Origin: CAIQQQ01 sp037445025
GTDB lineage: Bacteria; Pseudomonadota; Alphaproteobacteria; Acetobacterales; Acetobacteraceae
Direction: 5' to 3'
Assembly: GCA_037445025.1 (NCBI GenBank)
Contig: JBBILI010000020.1
Coordinates: forward strand, 26,067-90,066
Length of the DNA: 64,000 bases
Below, piece after piece: positions 51,656-60,499 of this stretch. The stretch's first letter is position 1; each line of letters starts with the position of its first letter. Made by a program: the position numbers and the translations under genes. Below the pieces are notes generated by a model that was not told where the DNA came from, did not search any database, and saw only the letters and a program-made list of their open reading frames with translations.

Positions 51656-52978
51656 ATGTTTCGTCTCGGCCAGTCGCGTTGGGGGCAGCTGATCCTTGGG
51701 ATCGTCTGCATGATCATGATCGCCAACCTGCAGTATGGCTGGACTCTGTTCGTGCTGCCCATCGATGCCGCGCATCATTGGGGAAAGGCTGCGATCCAGG
51801 TGGCGTTCACCGTGTTCGTGCTGTGCGAGACCTGGCTGCTGCCGCTGGAAGGCTACGTGATCGACCGGATCGGGCCAAGGCTGACGGTTGCGGCCGGCGG
51901 GGTGATGATCGGAGCGTCCTGGGTGCTCAACAGCGATGCCGACACGCTGCCGGTGCTCTATGCGGCTTCGGCGCTGGGTGGGCTGGGGGCCGGGATGATC
52001 TATGGCGCCACGGTGGGCAACGCGCTGAAATGGTTTCCCGACCGGCGCGGTCTCGCGGCCGGGCTGACGGCGGCGGGGTTCGGCGCGGGCTCAGCGGTGA
52101 CGGTGATCCCGATCTCGAACATGATCGCGGCCAGCGGCTACCAGGCGACCTTTCTGTTCTTCGGGCTGCTGCAGGGCGTTGTGGTGGTGGCGGTTGCGCT
52201 GCTGCTGCGGGCGCCGCCGGGGCAGGAGAGCACGCATATGCCGGCGCTGTCGCCCGGTGGCATGAACGCGGCACGGCCCTCGCGGCTGCACGATCTGACA
52301 CGCGACTACGGGCCGGGTGAGGTGTTGCGCACGCCGGTGTTCTGGCTGATGTATCTGATGTTCGTGCTGGTCGGTGCCGGCGGGCTGATTGCGGTGGCGC
52401 AGCTTTCGGTGATGGCCACCGATTTCGGCGTGGCCAAGACGCCGGTGACCTTTCTGTTCCTGACCATGCCGGCGTTGACCTTCGCGCTGTCGCTGGACCG
52501 GATTCTGAACGGGCTGACGCGGCCGTTCTTCGGCTGGGTGTCGGACCAGATCGGCCGTGAGAACACCATGTTCATCGCCTTCCTGCTCGAAGGCCTGGGG
52601 ATTCTGGCGCTGATCGCGTTGGCCAACAATCCGGTGGCGTTCGTGATCCTGACCGGCATGGTGTTCTTCGCCTGGGGCGAGATCTACTCGCTGTTCCCGG
52701 CCACCTGCGGCGACACGTTCGGGCGGAAATATGCCGCGACCAATTACGGGCTGCTCTACACCGCCAAGGGCACGGCGGCCCTGCTGGTGCCGCTGGGCAG
52801 CGTGCTGCGCGAGATGACCGGCGATTGGCTGACGGTGCTGTACCTCTGTGCTGCGGTGAATCTGATCACGGCGGCGCTGGCGCTGGTGGCGCTGAAGCCG
52901 CTGCGGCGGGCGTTCATCCGCAGATCGATGAACGCCAGGGCGGCAGAACGCATTGCGGCGGCGACGGCGGCCGAATAA
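51656..52978 (+). CDS. MFS transporter of the oxalate/formate antiporter family
   Basis: A 440-residue, 12-helix carrier starting at 51656 (GGGGAA upstream). Landmarks are GWTLFVLPIDAAHHWGKAAIQVAFTVFVLCETWLLPLEGYVIDRIGPR, GLGAGMIYGATVGNALKWFPDRRGLAAGLTAAGFGAGSA and LTRPFFGWVSDQIGRENTM, typical of the OxlT branch. The following gene is an oxalyl-CoA synthetase-like ligase, which supports oxalate import. The formal substrate could also be another small dicarboxylate. Confidence 0.85.
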   Translation: MFRLGQSRWGQLILGIVCMIMIANLQYGWTLFVLPIDAAHHWGKAAIQVAFTVFVLCETWLLPLEGYVIDRIGPRLTVAAGGVMIGASWVLNSDADTLPVLYAASALGGLGAGMIYGATVGNALKWFPDRRGLAAGLTAAGFGAGSAVTVIPISNMIAASGYQATFLFFGLLQGVVVVAVALLLRAPPGQESTHMPALSPGGMNAARPSRLHDLTRDYGPGEVLRTPVFWLMYLMFVLVGAGGLIAVAQLSVMATDFGVAKTPVTFLFLTMPALTFALSLDRILNGLTRPFFGWVSDQIGRENTMFIAFLLEGLGILALIALANNPVAFVILTGMVFFAWGEIYSLFPATCGDTFGRKYAATNYGLLYTAKGTAALLVPLGSVLREMTGDWLTVLYLCAAVNLITAALALVALKPLRRAFIRRSMNARAAERIAAATAAE

Positions 52979-53016
52979 CAAGACCTTCTGACGTCTTTGC
53001 ATCGAGGTCCGTAGAC

Positions 53017-54537
53017 ATGAACTATCCCGCCGACACGATGACCGGGCTGCTGGCCGCGGGCGCCGATGACGCACCCGCCCTCGGCGCGCCCGGGCGGCCC
53101 TGGCTCAGCCATGGCGGTCTGCGGGCGCTGGCCGGCCAGACCGTGGCACGCCTCAACGCCATGGGCATCGGCCGGGGGGACCGGGTGGCGATGGTGCTGC
53201 CGAACGGGCCGGAGATGGCGGCGCTGTTCGCAACCGTGGCCTGCGGGGCGACGACGGCGCCGCTGAACCCCGCGTACAAGGCGGACGAGTTTGATTTCTA
53301 TCTGTCCGACCTCAACGCCAAGGCGCTGGTGGTGCAGCAGGGCATGGACACGCCGGCGCGCGCGGTGGCGGCGGCCAAGGGCATTCCCGTCGTCGAACTG
53401 GTGCCGGGCGAGGCGGCCGGCGCGTTCACCCTGGTCTCCGACCTCGTCGGCACCCCCGCCCTGCCTGGCCTAGCGGAGCCTGAGGATGTGGCGCTGGTGC
53501 TGCACACCTCGGGCACCACCTCACGCCCCAAGATCGTGCCGCTGCGACAGATCAACGTGACGGCCTCGGCCTATCACATCGGGGCCGCGCTGGCGCTGAC
53601 GGGGGAGGATGTCTGCCTCAACATCATGCCGCTGTTCCATATCCATGGGCTGATCGCGGCCGTGCTGTCCTCGATGGCGGCGGGGGCCGCGACGTCCTGC
53701 ACGCCGGGGTTCAACGCGTTCAAGTTCTTCTCGACGTTCGACGAGGTGCGGCCGACCTGGTTCACCGCGGTGCCGACCATGCACCAGACGCTGCTGGGCC
53801 TCGCCCCGCGCAACAAGGACGTGATCGCCCGCGGCCGCCTGCGGCTGATCCGCTCCTCCTCCGCCTCGCTGCCGCCGCAGGTGATGATGGAGCTGGAAGA
53901 GACGTTCCATGTGCCGGTGATCGAAAGCTACGGCATGACCGAGGCGGCGCACCAGATGGCCTCCAACCCGCTGCCGCCACGCCCGCACTTCCCGGGCTCG
54001 GTCGGCGTTGCCGCAGGCCCCGAAGTCGCCATCATGGACGAGGCCGGCACGCTGCTGCCGGCGGGCGACCTGGGCGAGATCGTCATCCGCGGCCGCAACG
54101 TCACCGCCGGCTACGAGAACAACCCCGACGCCAACGCCAAAGCCTTCACCAACGGCTGGTTCCGCACCGGCGACGAAGGCTATCTCGACCCCGAGGGCTA
54201 CCTGCGCCTCACCGGCCGGCTGAAGGAGATCATCAACCGCGGCGGCGAGAAGGTCTCGCCGCTCGAGGTGGACAACGTACTTATGGACCATCCGGACGTG
54301 GCGCAGGTGCTGACGTTTGCCATGCCGCACAGCAAGCTCGGCGAGGAGGTTGCCGCCGCGGTGGTGCTGCGCGAGGGGGCGGCGGAGAACGAGCATTCCA
54401 TTCGCGATTTCGCCGGTGAGCGGCTGGCCGCGTTCAAGGTGCCTCGCAAGATCGTGTTCCTGGCCGAGATCCCGAAGGGGGCGACCGGCAAGCTGATGCG
54501 GATAGGGCTCGCGGCAAAGCTCGGCCTGTCCGCTTAG
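53017..54537 (+). CDS. Acyl-CoA ligase of the oxalyl-CoA synthetase (AAE3/Pcs60) type
   Basis: A 506-residue AMP-forming ligase, start at 53017 with GAGG upstream. Motifs are LVLHTSGTTSRPKIVPL (P-loop), YGMTEAAHQMASNPLPP, WFRTGDEGYLDPEGYLRLTGRLKEIINRGGEKVSPLEV and the Lys in PKGATGKLMRIGL. The segment EVRPTWFTAVPTMHQTLL and LRLIRSSSASLPPQVMMELEETFHVPVIESYGMTEA closely match the eukaryotic AAE3/Pcs60 oxalyl-CoA synthetase pattern. It lies 38 bases after the OxlT-like carrier, so oxalate import and CoA activation are likely coupled. Oxalyl-CoA decarboxylase and formyl-CoA transferase are not in the window. Confidence 0.87.
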   Translation: MNYPADTMTGLLAAGADDAPALGAPGRPWLSHGGLRALAGQTVARLNAMGIGRGDRVAMVLPNGPEMAALFATVACGATTAPLNPAYKADEFDFYLSDLNAKALVVQQGMDTPARAVAAAKGIPVVELVPGEAAGAFTLVSDLVGTPALPGLAEPEDVALVLHTSGTTSRPKIVPLRQINVTASAYHIGAALALTGEDVCLNIMPLFHIHGLIAAVLSSMAAGAATSCTPGFNAFKFFSTFDEVRPTWFTAVPTMHQTLLGLAPRNKDVIARGRLRLIRSSSASLPPQVMMELEETFHVPVIESYGMTEAAHQMASNPLPPRPHFPGSVGVAAGPEVAIMDEAGTLLPAGDLGEIVIRGRNVTAGYENNPDANAKAFTNGWFRTGDEGYLDPEGYLRLTGRLKEIINRGGEKVSPLEVDNVLMDHPDVAQVLTFAMPHSKLGEEVAAAVVLREGAAENEHSIRDFAGERLAAFKVPRKIVFLAEIPKGATGKLMRIGLAAKLGLSA

Positions 54538-54556
54538 GACTTTGAGAGATCGTCAA

Positions 54557-54761
54557 GAAAGGCCAGGGCTCTGCCCTGGACCCGCCAGAGGCGGAGCCTC
54601 TGGACACCATTCGTTTAGGGAGGTTTGTGGCATAGGAGGGGGCCAACACGCACTTCCCCACAGCCTCAGTTGGCCCCCTCCTATGCCACAAACACGCTTG
54701 AAATGAGAGGTCCAGGGGCTCGGCCCCTGGTGGGGTCTGGGGCAAGGCCCCAGCTCTTTCC
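54557..54761. repeat. MITE-like inverted-repeat element
   Basis: The ends are about 50 bases long and match each other as imperfect inverted repeats. Each folds into two small GC-rich hairpins: 54563-54579 and 54585-54603 on the left, 54712-54730 and 54737-54753 on the right. The centre holds a perfect 25-bp inverted repeat (54623-54647 with 54669-54693) around a 21-base loop. No coding sequence is inside. It lies between the ligase and ketopantoate reductase-like genes. Confidence 0.8.
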
Positions 54762-54795
54762 TGACTTTCTATCGAAGCCCTGAAGGACCGAAGGC

Positions 54796-55776
54796 ATGAA
54801 GGTTGCGATATTTGGCGCTGGCGCGATTGGCGGGATGATGGGGGTGAAGCTGGCGCAGGCGGGCGCTGACGTCAGCTTCATTGCGCGCGGGCCGCATCTG
54901 GCGGCGATGCAGGCCAACGGCGTCACCATGCATTCCGGGGGTGAGACCATTGTGGTGCATCCGCGCTGCGTGGGTTCGGCCGCCGAGGCGGGGGTGCAGG
55001 ATTATGTCGTCGTCACGCTCAAGGCGCATTCGCTGCCGGGGGCGGCGCCGGATATCGCGACCATGATGGGGCCGGACTCCGCGCTGATCACTGCGGTGAA
55101 CGGTGTGCCGTATTGGTATTTCCATGGGCTGGAGGGGCCGTGGAAGGACCGGCGGGTGGAGAGTGTCGATCCCGGCGGGGTTCTGTGGGAGACGTTGCCG
55201 CCGGCGCAGGCGATCGGGTGTGTGGTGTATCCCGCCGCTGAGGTGGTGGCGCCGGGGGTGATCGAGCACACCTATGGCGACCGGTTCTCGCTGGGCGAGC
55301 CGGATGGCAGCCGGTCTGCGCGGATCGAGGCGATTTCGAAGCTGCTGATCGCCTCGGGGCTGAAGGCGCCGGTGCGGCCCAAGATCCGCGATGAGATCTG
55401 GGTGAAGCTGTGGGGCAATCTGTGTTTCAACCCGGTTTCTGCGCTGACCGGCGCCACGCTGGACGTGATCACCGGGCGGGCGGATCTGCGGGCGCTGTGC
55501 CGGGCGATGATGGTCGAGGGCCAGGCGGTGGCGGAGGCGCTGGGGGTAAAGTTCGCCATCACCGTGGACAAGCGGATCGAGGGGGCGGCGGAGGTGGGGG
55601 TGCACAAGACCTCGATGCTGCAGGACCTGGAGCGTGGCCGGCCGATGGAGATCGATGCGTTGCTGGGGGCTGTGGTGGAGCTGGGCGGCATGCTGTCGCT
55701 GCCGATGCCGAACTGCGAGACGGTGCTGGCGCTGGTGCGGCAGCGGGCGCGGTCGGCCGGGTGCTATGGACAGTAA
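54796..55776 (+). CDS. 2-dehydropantoate 2-reductase family protein (PanE/ApbA-like)
   Basis: A 326-residue NADP-dependent reductase. The nucleotide motif is KVAIFGAGAIGGMMGVKLAQAG at the start, the catalytic Lys region is DEIWVKLWGNLCFNPVSALTG and the Glu/Ser block is VHKTSMLQDLERGRPMEIDALLGAVVELG. These are the family's conserved elements. Classical PanE is about 300 residues; this paralogue is longer, and there are no other pantothenate genes nearby, so it may reduce another 2-keto acid. A MITE-like element separates it from the oxalyl-CoA ligase. Confidence 0.87.
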   Translation: MKVAIFGAGAIGGMMGVKLAQAGADVSFIARGPHLAAMQANGVTMHSGGETIVVHPRCVGSAAEAGVQDYVVVTLKAHSLPGAAPDIATMMGPDSALITAVNGVPYWYFHGLEGPWKDRRVESVDPGGVLWETLPPAQAIGCVVYPAAEVVAPGVIEHTYGDRFSLGEPDGSRSARIEAISKLLIASGLKAPVRPKIRDEIWVKLWGNLCFNPVSALTGATLDVITGRADLRALCRAMMVEGQAVAEALGVKFAITVDKRIEGAAEVGVHKTSMLQDLERGRPMEIDALLGAVVELGGMLSLPMPNCETVLALVRQRARSAGCYGQ

Positions 55777-55783
55777 GGAAGGA

Positions 55784-55896
55784 CTTCTTTTCTGAAGAAA
55801 AGAAGCAAAAGACTTTCACTCTTTGAGCGGACCCCTCTCCGGAGCGGGGCGTCAGCCGCGTCAAAGTTTTTTGGTTCTTTTTTTCAAAAAAGAACC
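55784..55896. repeat. AT-rich palindromic intergenic element, copy 8
   Basis: Inverted orientation relative to copy 1. Both hairpins are perfect (55784-55805 CTTCTTTTC/GAAAAGAAG; 55873-55896 GGTTCTTTTTT/AAAAAAGAACC), and the core TTTGAGCGGACCCCTCTCCGGAG...GGGGCGTCAGCC is well kept. It starts 7 bases after the reductase stop. This is the best-preserved copy. Confidence 0.87.
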
Positions 55897-55988
55897 GCTT
55901 GCCTCCGAGGATAGCGGCCTGCGCCCAGTGCGTGCGGCACAGGCATAGGGCACAGGCCGCCCCCGCATCTGAGCGCCTCAAACGGCGG

Positions 55989-56159
55989 TCAGAACCTCGC
56001 GCTGCCCAGGCCGCCGAACAGCCACAGCAACACAATGACCAGAACAACCAGACCCAGCACACCGCCAAGCCCGCCCGAGCCATAGCGGCCATGGGCGTAA
56101 TAACCACCACCGCCGCCGAAAATCAGCAGCAGCAGAATAATAATAAGAAGGGGACTCAT
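55989..56159 (-). CDS. Small DUF3309-like membrane protein (56 aa)
   Basis: A 57-codon frame from ATG at 56159, with GGAGG 7 bases upstream. The peptide is MSPLLIIILLLLIFGGGGGY, then a short Gly/Tyr/Arg turn (YAHGRYGSGG), then LGLVVLVIVLLWLFGGLG. This is the two-helix, glycine-hinge layout of DUF3309 proteins. It lies just downstream of the CsbD gene on the same strand and may share its regulation. Confidence 0.7.
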   Translation of the reverse strand: MSPLLIIILLLLIFGGGGGYYAHGRYGSGGLGGVLGLVVLVIVLLWLFGGLGSARF

Positions 56160-56189
56160 GGGGTGCCTCCGGTCGGGACCAAGTGGTCG

Positions 56190-56372
56190 TTATTTCTTGG
56201 TGGCATCCCGTACCGCGTCCTTGACGCCGCCGATGGCGCTTTGCAGCTTGCCTTCGGCCTTTTCGGCGGCACCGTCGGCCTTCAGCTTCGGATCGCCCAG
56301 GATCTTCCCCGCCGTTTCCTTGATGCTGCCCGCCGCCTGCTTGCCGGCGCCGGTCACTCTGTCCTTGTCCAT
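56190..56372 (-). CDS. CsbD family stress-response protein
   Basis: A 60-residue CsbD-like protein: MDKDRVTGAGKQAAGSIKET and GKILGDPKLKADGAAEKAEGKLQ are family blocks, with a C-terminal GGVKDAVRDATKK. These small, charged, poorly structured proteins accumulate in stress; biochemical function is unknown. Start at 56372 with AGAGGA upstream. Confidence 0.88.
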   Translation of the reverse strand: MDKDRVTGAGKQAAGSIKETAGKILGDPKLKADGAAEKAEGKLQSAIGGVKDAVRDATKK

Positions 56373-56469
56373 ATTGCGTGGTCCTCTGGGCTATTGGTCA
56401 GCCCGCGTACTCTAGCCGGTACGCCGTCCGGACCGTCAGCACCGGAAAATACTCACGTCACGATTGGTT

Positions 56470-58878
56470 TCAATCATGATCTTCCTGCGTGCGACGCGCC
56501 AATACTTCACGTTTGCCAACATGATTGGCCGGCGACACGATGCCCTCCTTCTCCATCTGCTCGATCAGCTTGGCGGCCCGGTTGTAGCCGATCTGCAGAT
56601 GGCGCTGGATGAAGCTGGTGGAGGCCTTGCCTTCGCGGGTGACGACGTCGACCGCCTGGTCGAACAGCGACTTCTCGGCGTTGCTGCCGCCGGCGATGCC
56701 GGAGAGCACCGTTTCCTCGTTCTCCGGCGGCGGCTCGGTGATATCCTCCAGATAGTCCGGCTCGCCCTGCTCGCGCAGGAAGGCCACCACGTCCTCCACC
56801 TCCTTGTCGGAGACGAAGGGGCCGTGCACGCGGGTGATGCGGCCGTTCTGCTGGAACAGCATGTCACCCTGGCCGAGCAGCTGTTCGGCGCCCTGTTCGC
56901 CGAGAATGGTGCGGCTGTCGAACTTGGAGATCACCTGGAAGCTGATGCGGGTGGGGAAATTGGCCTTGATGGTGCCGGTGATGACGTCGACCGAGGGGCG
57001 TTGCGTGGCCATGACGACATGGATGCCGGCGGCGCGGGCCATCTGCGCCAGGCGCTGGACGGCGGCTTCGATCTCCTTGCCGGCGACCATCATGAGGTCG
57101 GCCATCTCGTCGATGACGACGACGATGAAGGGCAGCGATTCGAGGGCGAGCGGCTGCTCCTCGAAGATCGGCTTGCCGGTCTCGCTGTCGAAGCCGGTCT
57201 GCACCCGGCGGGTGACGACCTCGCCGCGGGCGCGGGCCTCGCCCACGCGTTCGTTGTAGCCGGCGATGTTGCGCACGCTGAGCTGGCTCATGGCGCGGTA
57301 GCGGCGCTCCATCTCCCGCACGGTCCATTTCAGCGCGCTGACCGCCTTGGCCGGCTCGGTGACGACGGGGGCCATGAGATGCGGAATGCCGTCGTACACC
57401 GACAATTCGAGCATCTTGGGGTCGATGAGGATCAGGCGGCATTGCTGCGGCGAGAGCTTGTAGAGCAGCGACAGGATCATGGCGTTGATGCCGACCGACT
57501 TGCCCGAGCCGGTGGTGCCGGCGACCAGCAGATGCGGCATGCGGGCGAGGTCGGTCAGCACCGGCTCGCCGGCGATGTTCTTGCCGAGGGCGAGACCGAG
57601 GCGGGATTGCTGCTTGTCCCAGGTTTCCGAGGCGATCAGCTCGGTCAGATACACGGTCTCGCGCTTGGCGTTCGGCACCTCGATGCCGAGCACGGAGCGG
57701 CTGGGGACGACGGCCACACGCACGGCCAGCACGGAGAGCGAACGGGCGATGTCGTCGGCGAGGCCGATGACGCGGGCGGCGCGGGTGCCGGGGGCGGGTT
57801 CGAGCTCGTAGAGGGTGACGACGGGGCCGGGATGGATGGCTACGATCTGACCCTGGACGCCGTAGTCCGACAGCACGGTCTCCAGCAGGCGGGCATTGGC
57901 CTGCAGCTGTTCCTCGGTGGGCGCGCCGATGGTGCTGCGGGCGGGGGCGGGGGTGAGGAGGTCGAGCGGCGGCAGCTTCCACGCCCCTTCCGGCTTGGGT
58001 GGCGGCGGGGGCGGCGGGGCGGCCTTGCCTTTGCCGGGCAGGCTGATGCGGGCGGGGGTCTTGGCGGGCGTGGCATCCATCGGCGGGGCGGTGATGCGGG
58101 GCTGCATGACCGGCTCGCGCCGTGCGGTCGTGGGTTCCTGGCCGATGACGTTGGGGGCCTCGGAGACGCGGGTGCCGTTGACGGTGCGCAGCAGCCAGGC
58201 GCCGCCGGTGGCGGCCTGGGTGGAGGCGCGGCCGGCGAAATCGGCCACGCGGCGGGCGCGCACGGCGCCGGCATTGGCGGCGGTGCCGGCGGCGCGCCAT
58301 TCGGTGGAGGTGAGGCCGAGGGCCAGGATGGCGAGCACGACGGCGAGGATGGCGCCCAGCGACCAGAACAGGGCAGCGCCCATCTGGCCCATTATCTCGG
58401 TTCCGGTGTCGAGTGCGGCACGGGCCACGGCGATGCCGGCGGCGCCGCCGAGCCCCGCGGCGGCCGGCCAGGGGAGCGTGGCGCCGGAGGGGCCGGGAAT
58501 GGCAGATAGCACGCCGGCCAGGGTCGGCATGGCCAGCAGCAGGGCGCCCACGCGCAGGGCCGGGAAGGACAGGCCGCGATGCGAGCCGATGCGCCAGGCC
58601 CAGGCCAGCAGGGCCAGGCCCGGCAGGGCGCCGGCGAGGCCGAAGCCTTGCAGCAGCAGGTCGGCGGCGATCGCGCCGGGAGGGCCGGCGAGGTTCAGCG
58701 GCCGGTCGGAGGTGGCGGTGTCGAGCGAGGGATCGTGCGGGTTGTAGCTGATCAGGGCGGCGAGCAGGCCGAGGGCCGCGATGGCGAGCACGATCGCGGC
58801 CATCTCGGCGAGCCTGCGGCGCAGCGACTGGCGCAGCGAGGGGGCGGCAAGAGGCCCGGATTGGGTGGTGGCAGACAT
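56470..58878 (-). CDS. ftsK: DNA translocase FtsK
   Basis: An 802-residue SpoIIIE/FtsK translocase. Four N-terminal membrane segments (residues 20-185) lead to a Pro/Ala-rich linker. The motor domain then has Walker A VAGTTGSGKSVGINA near residue 450, Walker B LPFIVVVIDEMADLM, and VMATQRPSVDVITG. The C-terminal gamma winged-helix domain (SLFDQAVDVVTREGKASTSFIQRHLQIGYNRAAKLIEQME) reads KOPS-type DNA polarity. It pumps the chromosome terminus through the division septum. The gene diverges from nothing nearby; the gap to the Hint gene holds that gene's terminator. Confidence 0.94.
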   Translation of the reverse strand: MSATTQSGPLAAPSLRQSLRRRLAEMAAIVLAIAALGLLAALISYNPHDPSLDTATSDRPLNLAGPPGAIAADLLLQGFGLAGALPGLALLAWAWRIGSHRGLSFPALRVGALLLAMPTLAGVLSAIPGPSGATLPWPAAAGLGGAAGIAVARAALDTGTEIMGQMGAALFWSLGAILAVVLAILALGLTSTEWRAAGTAANAGAVRARRVADFAGRASTQAATGGAWLLRTVNGTRVSEAPNVIGQEPTTARREPVMQPRITAPPMDATPAKTPARISLPGKGKAAPPPPPPPKPEGAWKLPPLDLLTPAPARSTIGAPTEEQLQANARLLETVLSDYGVQGQIVAIHPGPVVTLYELEPAPGTRAARVIGLADDIARSLSVLAVRVAVVPSRSVLGIEVPNAKRETVYLTELIASETWDKQQSRLGLALGKNIAGEPVLTDLARMPHLLVAGTTGSGKSVGINAMILSLLYKLSPQQCRLILIDPKMLELSVYDGIPHLMAPVVTEPAKAVSALKWTVREMERRYRAMSQLSVRNIAGYNERVGEARARGEVVTRRVQTGFDSETGKPIFEEQPLALESLPFIVVVIDEMADLMMVAGKEIEAAVQRLAQMARAAGIHVVMATQRPSVDVITGTIKANFPTRISFQVISKFDSRTILGEQGAEQLLGQGDMLFQQNGRITRVHGPFVSDKEVEDVVAFLREQGEPDYLEDITEPPPENEETVLSGIAGGSNAEKSLFDQAVDVVTREGKASTSFIQRHLQIGYNRAAKLIEQMEKEGIVSPANHVGKREVLARRTQEDHD

Positions 58879-59006
58879 GGCATGCTCCGCTTCGCGCGGC
58901 CCTTCGCGCGGGATGTGAGCGTTATGCCATAAGTGCTTCGCCTTGGGCAGATTCGTGTGAGCGCCCCCACGCGATCGCGGCGGCGCGTGGCGTGTGCGCC
59001 CCAGCG

Positions 59007-59034
59007 AAAAGGCGCGCCCGGTTGGGCGCGCCTT
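59007..59034 (-). terminator. Rho-independent terminator of the Hint-domain gene
   Basis: An 11-bp stem, AAGGCGCGCCC with GGGCGCGCCTT, around a 4-base loop, followed on the minus strand by TTTTC. It lies 37 bases past the stop at 59071. Confidence 0.75.
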
Positions 59035-59070
59035 TGGGTCAGACCGGGATCAGACGGTCGTGAGCGGCGG

Positions 59071-60255
59071 TCAGACCGTCGCCACGACGTGGTCGGCGAG
59101 GTGACGGCGGATGGCCTCCAGGCGCGCGCCCTGCGCCACGATCGGCGCGCAGGGGGTCATCGTGTCGGCCTCGCCGGGCTCGGCGTTGTCGAAGCGGCCG
59201 AGATCGTTGTCGAGCAGGGTCTCGGCGGGCAGGCCTTCGGCGAAGATCACGTCATGGGTTGCGAGCATGATGTGGAAATACACCACCTCCGCCACGTCAA
59301 CCGGCGCGATCCGGTTGCCGTCCTGCAGGGCGTGGATCGGCACCAGCACGCCTTCCACGAACACGGCGTGATCGGGGCTGAGGAACAGGTCCCGCTCCGG
59401 CCAGCCCGGCGCCATGGTGTCGGCCGCGATGCGGACCGGGCGCTGGCCGGCCTCGGGATTGGCGATGCGGCGATGGCCGATCCAGGCGATCGGGCGGAGC
59501 GCGCCGGACAGGGTGACGATGCGGTCACCGATGGCGAGATCTTCGACCGCAACCTGGCCGGCCTCGGTCAGGATACGGGTGCCGGCGACATAACAGGCGG
59601 TGGAGGTGCCGGTGAAGGTGATGTTGCCGAATCGCCAGTTGCCGCTGTTGTTGTTGTAGACAACGGGGTTCCCGCTGGTCAGCGTGGCGCTGGTATAGGT
59701 CTGGCTGGCGGTATAGGTGGGGTCGTAGGCGGACACGAGCCGGATGCCGAAATTCGCATCGTTGTTTGCGGCGGAGATGCCGGTCAAGTCGATCGACAGC
59801 GCGACATACCCGTTGGGGTTGGCGACCTGAAGGGTGCCGATGTTGGTCCAGGTCGTGCCATCGGTCGTGTACTGCTCCTGCAGGTCGCGCACACCCTTGG
59901 CAGTGGAATACCAGTTGGCGGTGACGGTGATGCCGGTATAGCCAACCGTGCTGACGTCGAACTCGGCGCCCTGGGTGTATTGCGGGGCAGCAAGGTTCCA
60001 GCCGTTGCCGGTGGTGCCGCCGGTGGCCCCGCCGCGGATACGCCAATCCACCTCATTGGCGTTTGCACCGGTGGTCGCACTGATGATCAGGTCATCATAG
60101 GTGGTGCTGCCGACCGTGGCGGTCGGCGTTGTCGAATAGGTGTAGCCGTTGGTCATCCCGAGAGAGATCGCGGTGCCGATGCCGGTGGTCGCGGCCGGGC
60201 TGTTGTTGATGGCCGTCGAAGCCGTGCTGAAATTCCATTGGGTGATCGTCGTCAT
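59071..60255 (-). CDS. Hint-domain protein with unknown N-terminal domain
   Basis: A 394-residue protein, start at 60255 with GGGAG upstream. Residues 1-220 form a Ser/Thr/Gly/Asn-rich, beta-strand-rich domain (TQWNFSTASTAINNSPAATT, DLTGISAANNDANFGIRLVSAYDP) of unrecognised family. Residues 221-394 are a Hint_2 domain: CYVAGTRILTEAGQVAVEDLAIGD, PDHAVFVEGVLVPIHALQDG, HDVIFAEGLPAETLLDNDLGRF. The same domain ends the M10 metallopeptidase at 4004-7822. No signal peptide is visible. Export and self-processing are possible from the family but not shown here. Confidence 0.82.
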   Translation of the reverse strand: MTTITQWNFSTASTAINNSPAATTGIGTAISLGMTNGYTYSTTPTATVGSTTYDDLIISATTGANANEVDWRIRGGATGGTTGNGWNLAAPQYTQGAEFDVSTVGYTGITVTANWYSTAKGVRDLQEQYTTDGTTWTNIGTLQVANPNGYVALSIDLTGISAANNDANFGIRLVSAYDPTYTASQTYTSATLTSGNPVVYNNNSGNWRFGNITFTGTSTACYVAGTRILTEAGQVAVEDLAIGDRIVTLSGALRPIAWIGHRRIANPEAGQRPVRIAADTMAPGWPERDLFLSPDHAVFVEGVLVPIHALQDGNRIAPVDVAEVVYFHIMLATHDVIFAEGLPAETLLDNDLGRFDNAEPGEADTMTPCAPIVAQGARLEAIRRHLADHVVATV

Positions 60256-60445
60256 GCCGCGCTCCCAGGTTGCGGTCAGAAGCAGCGCGGCCATGGGCGC
60301 TTCGCTTCCGAGATGGTGAACAAATCCTAACGTTCGTTTACCAGGGTTTTCGCACCGCAACAGACGACATCAGATCTGACCGAAAAGGTTCACAGCCGGG
60401 TGAGGCCAACCGGAGTTCCGGCCCCGCAGCCGGCATAAAGCCACG

Positions 60446-60475
60446 AAAAAGGGCGCATCCCCGGGGGATGCGCCC
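60446..60475 (-). terminator. Rho-independent terminator of amtB
   Basis: A GC-rich stem, GGGCGCATCC with GGATGCGCCC, is followed on the minus strand by TTTTTC. It sits 24 bases past the amtB stop at 60500. Confidence 0.85.
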
Positions 60476-60499
60476 TCTGTTTCAGCCGAGGCCGGGCGA

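Noticed and set aside
56464..58509. 681-codon plus-strand frame
   Set aside because: It is antisense to ftsK, whose motor and gamma domains are clear. Its composition (Gly/His/Asp-rich) is that of a shadow frame.
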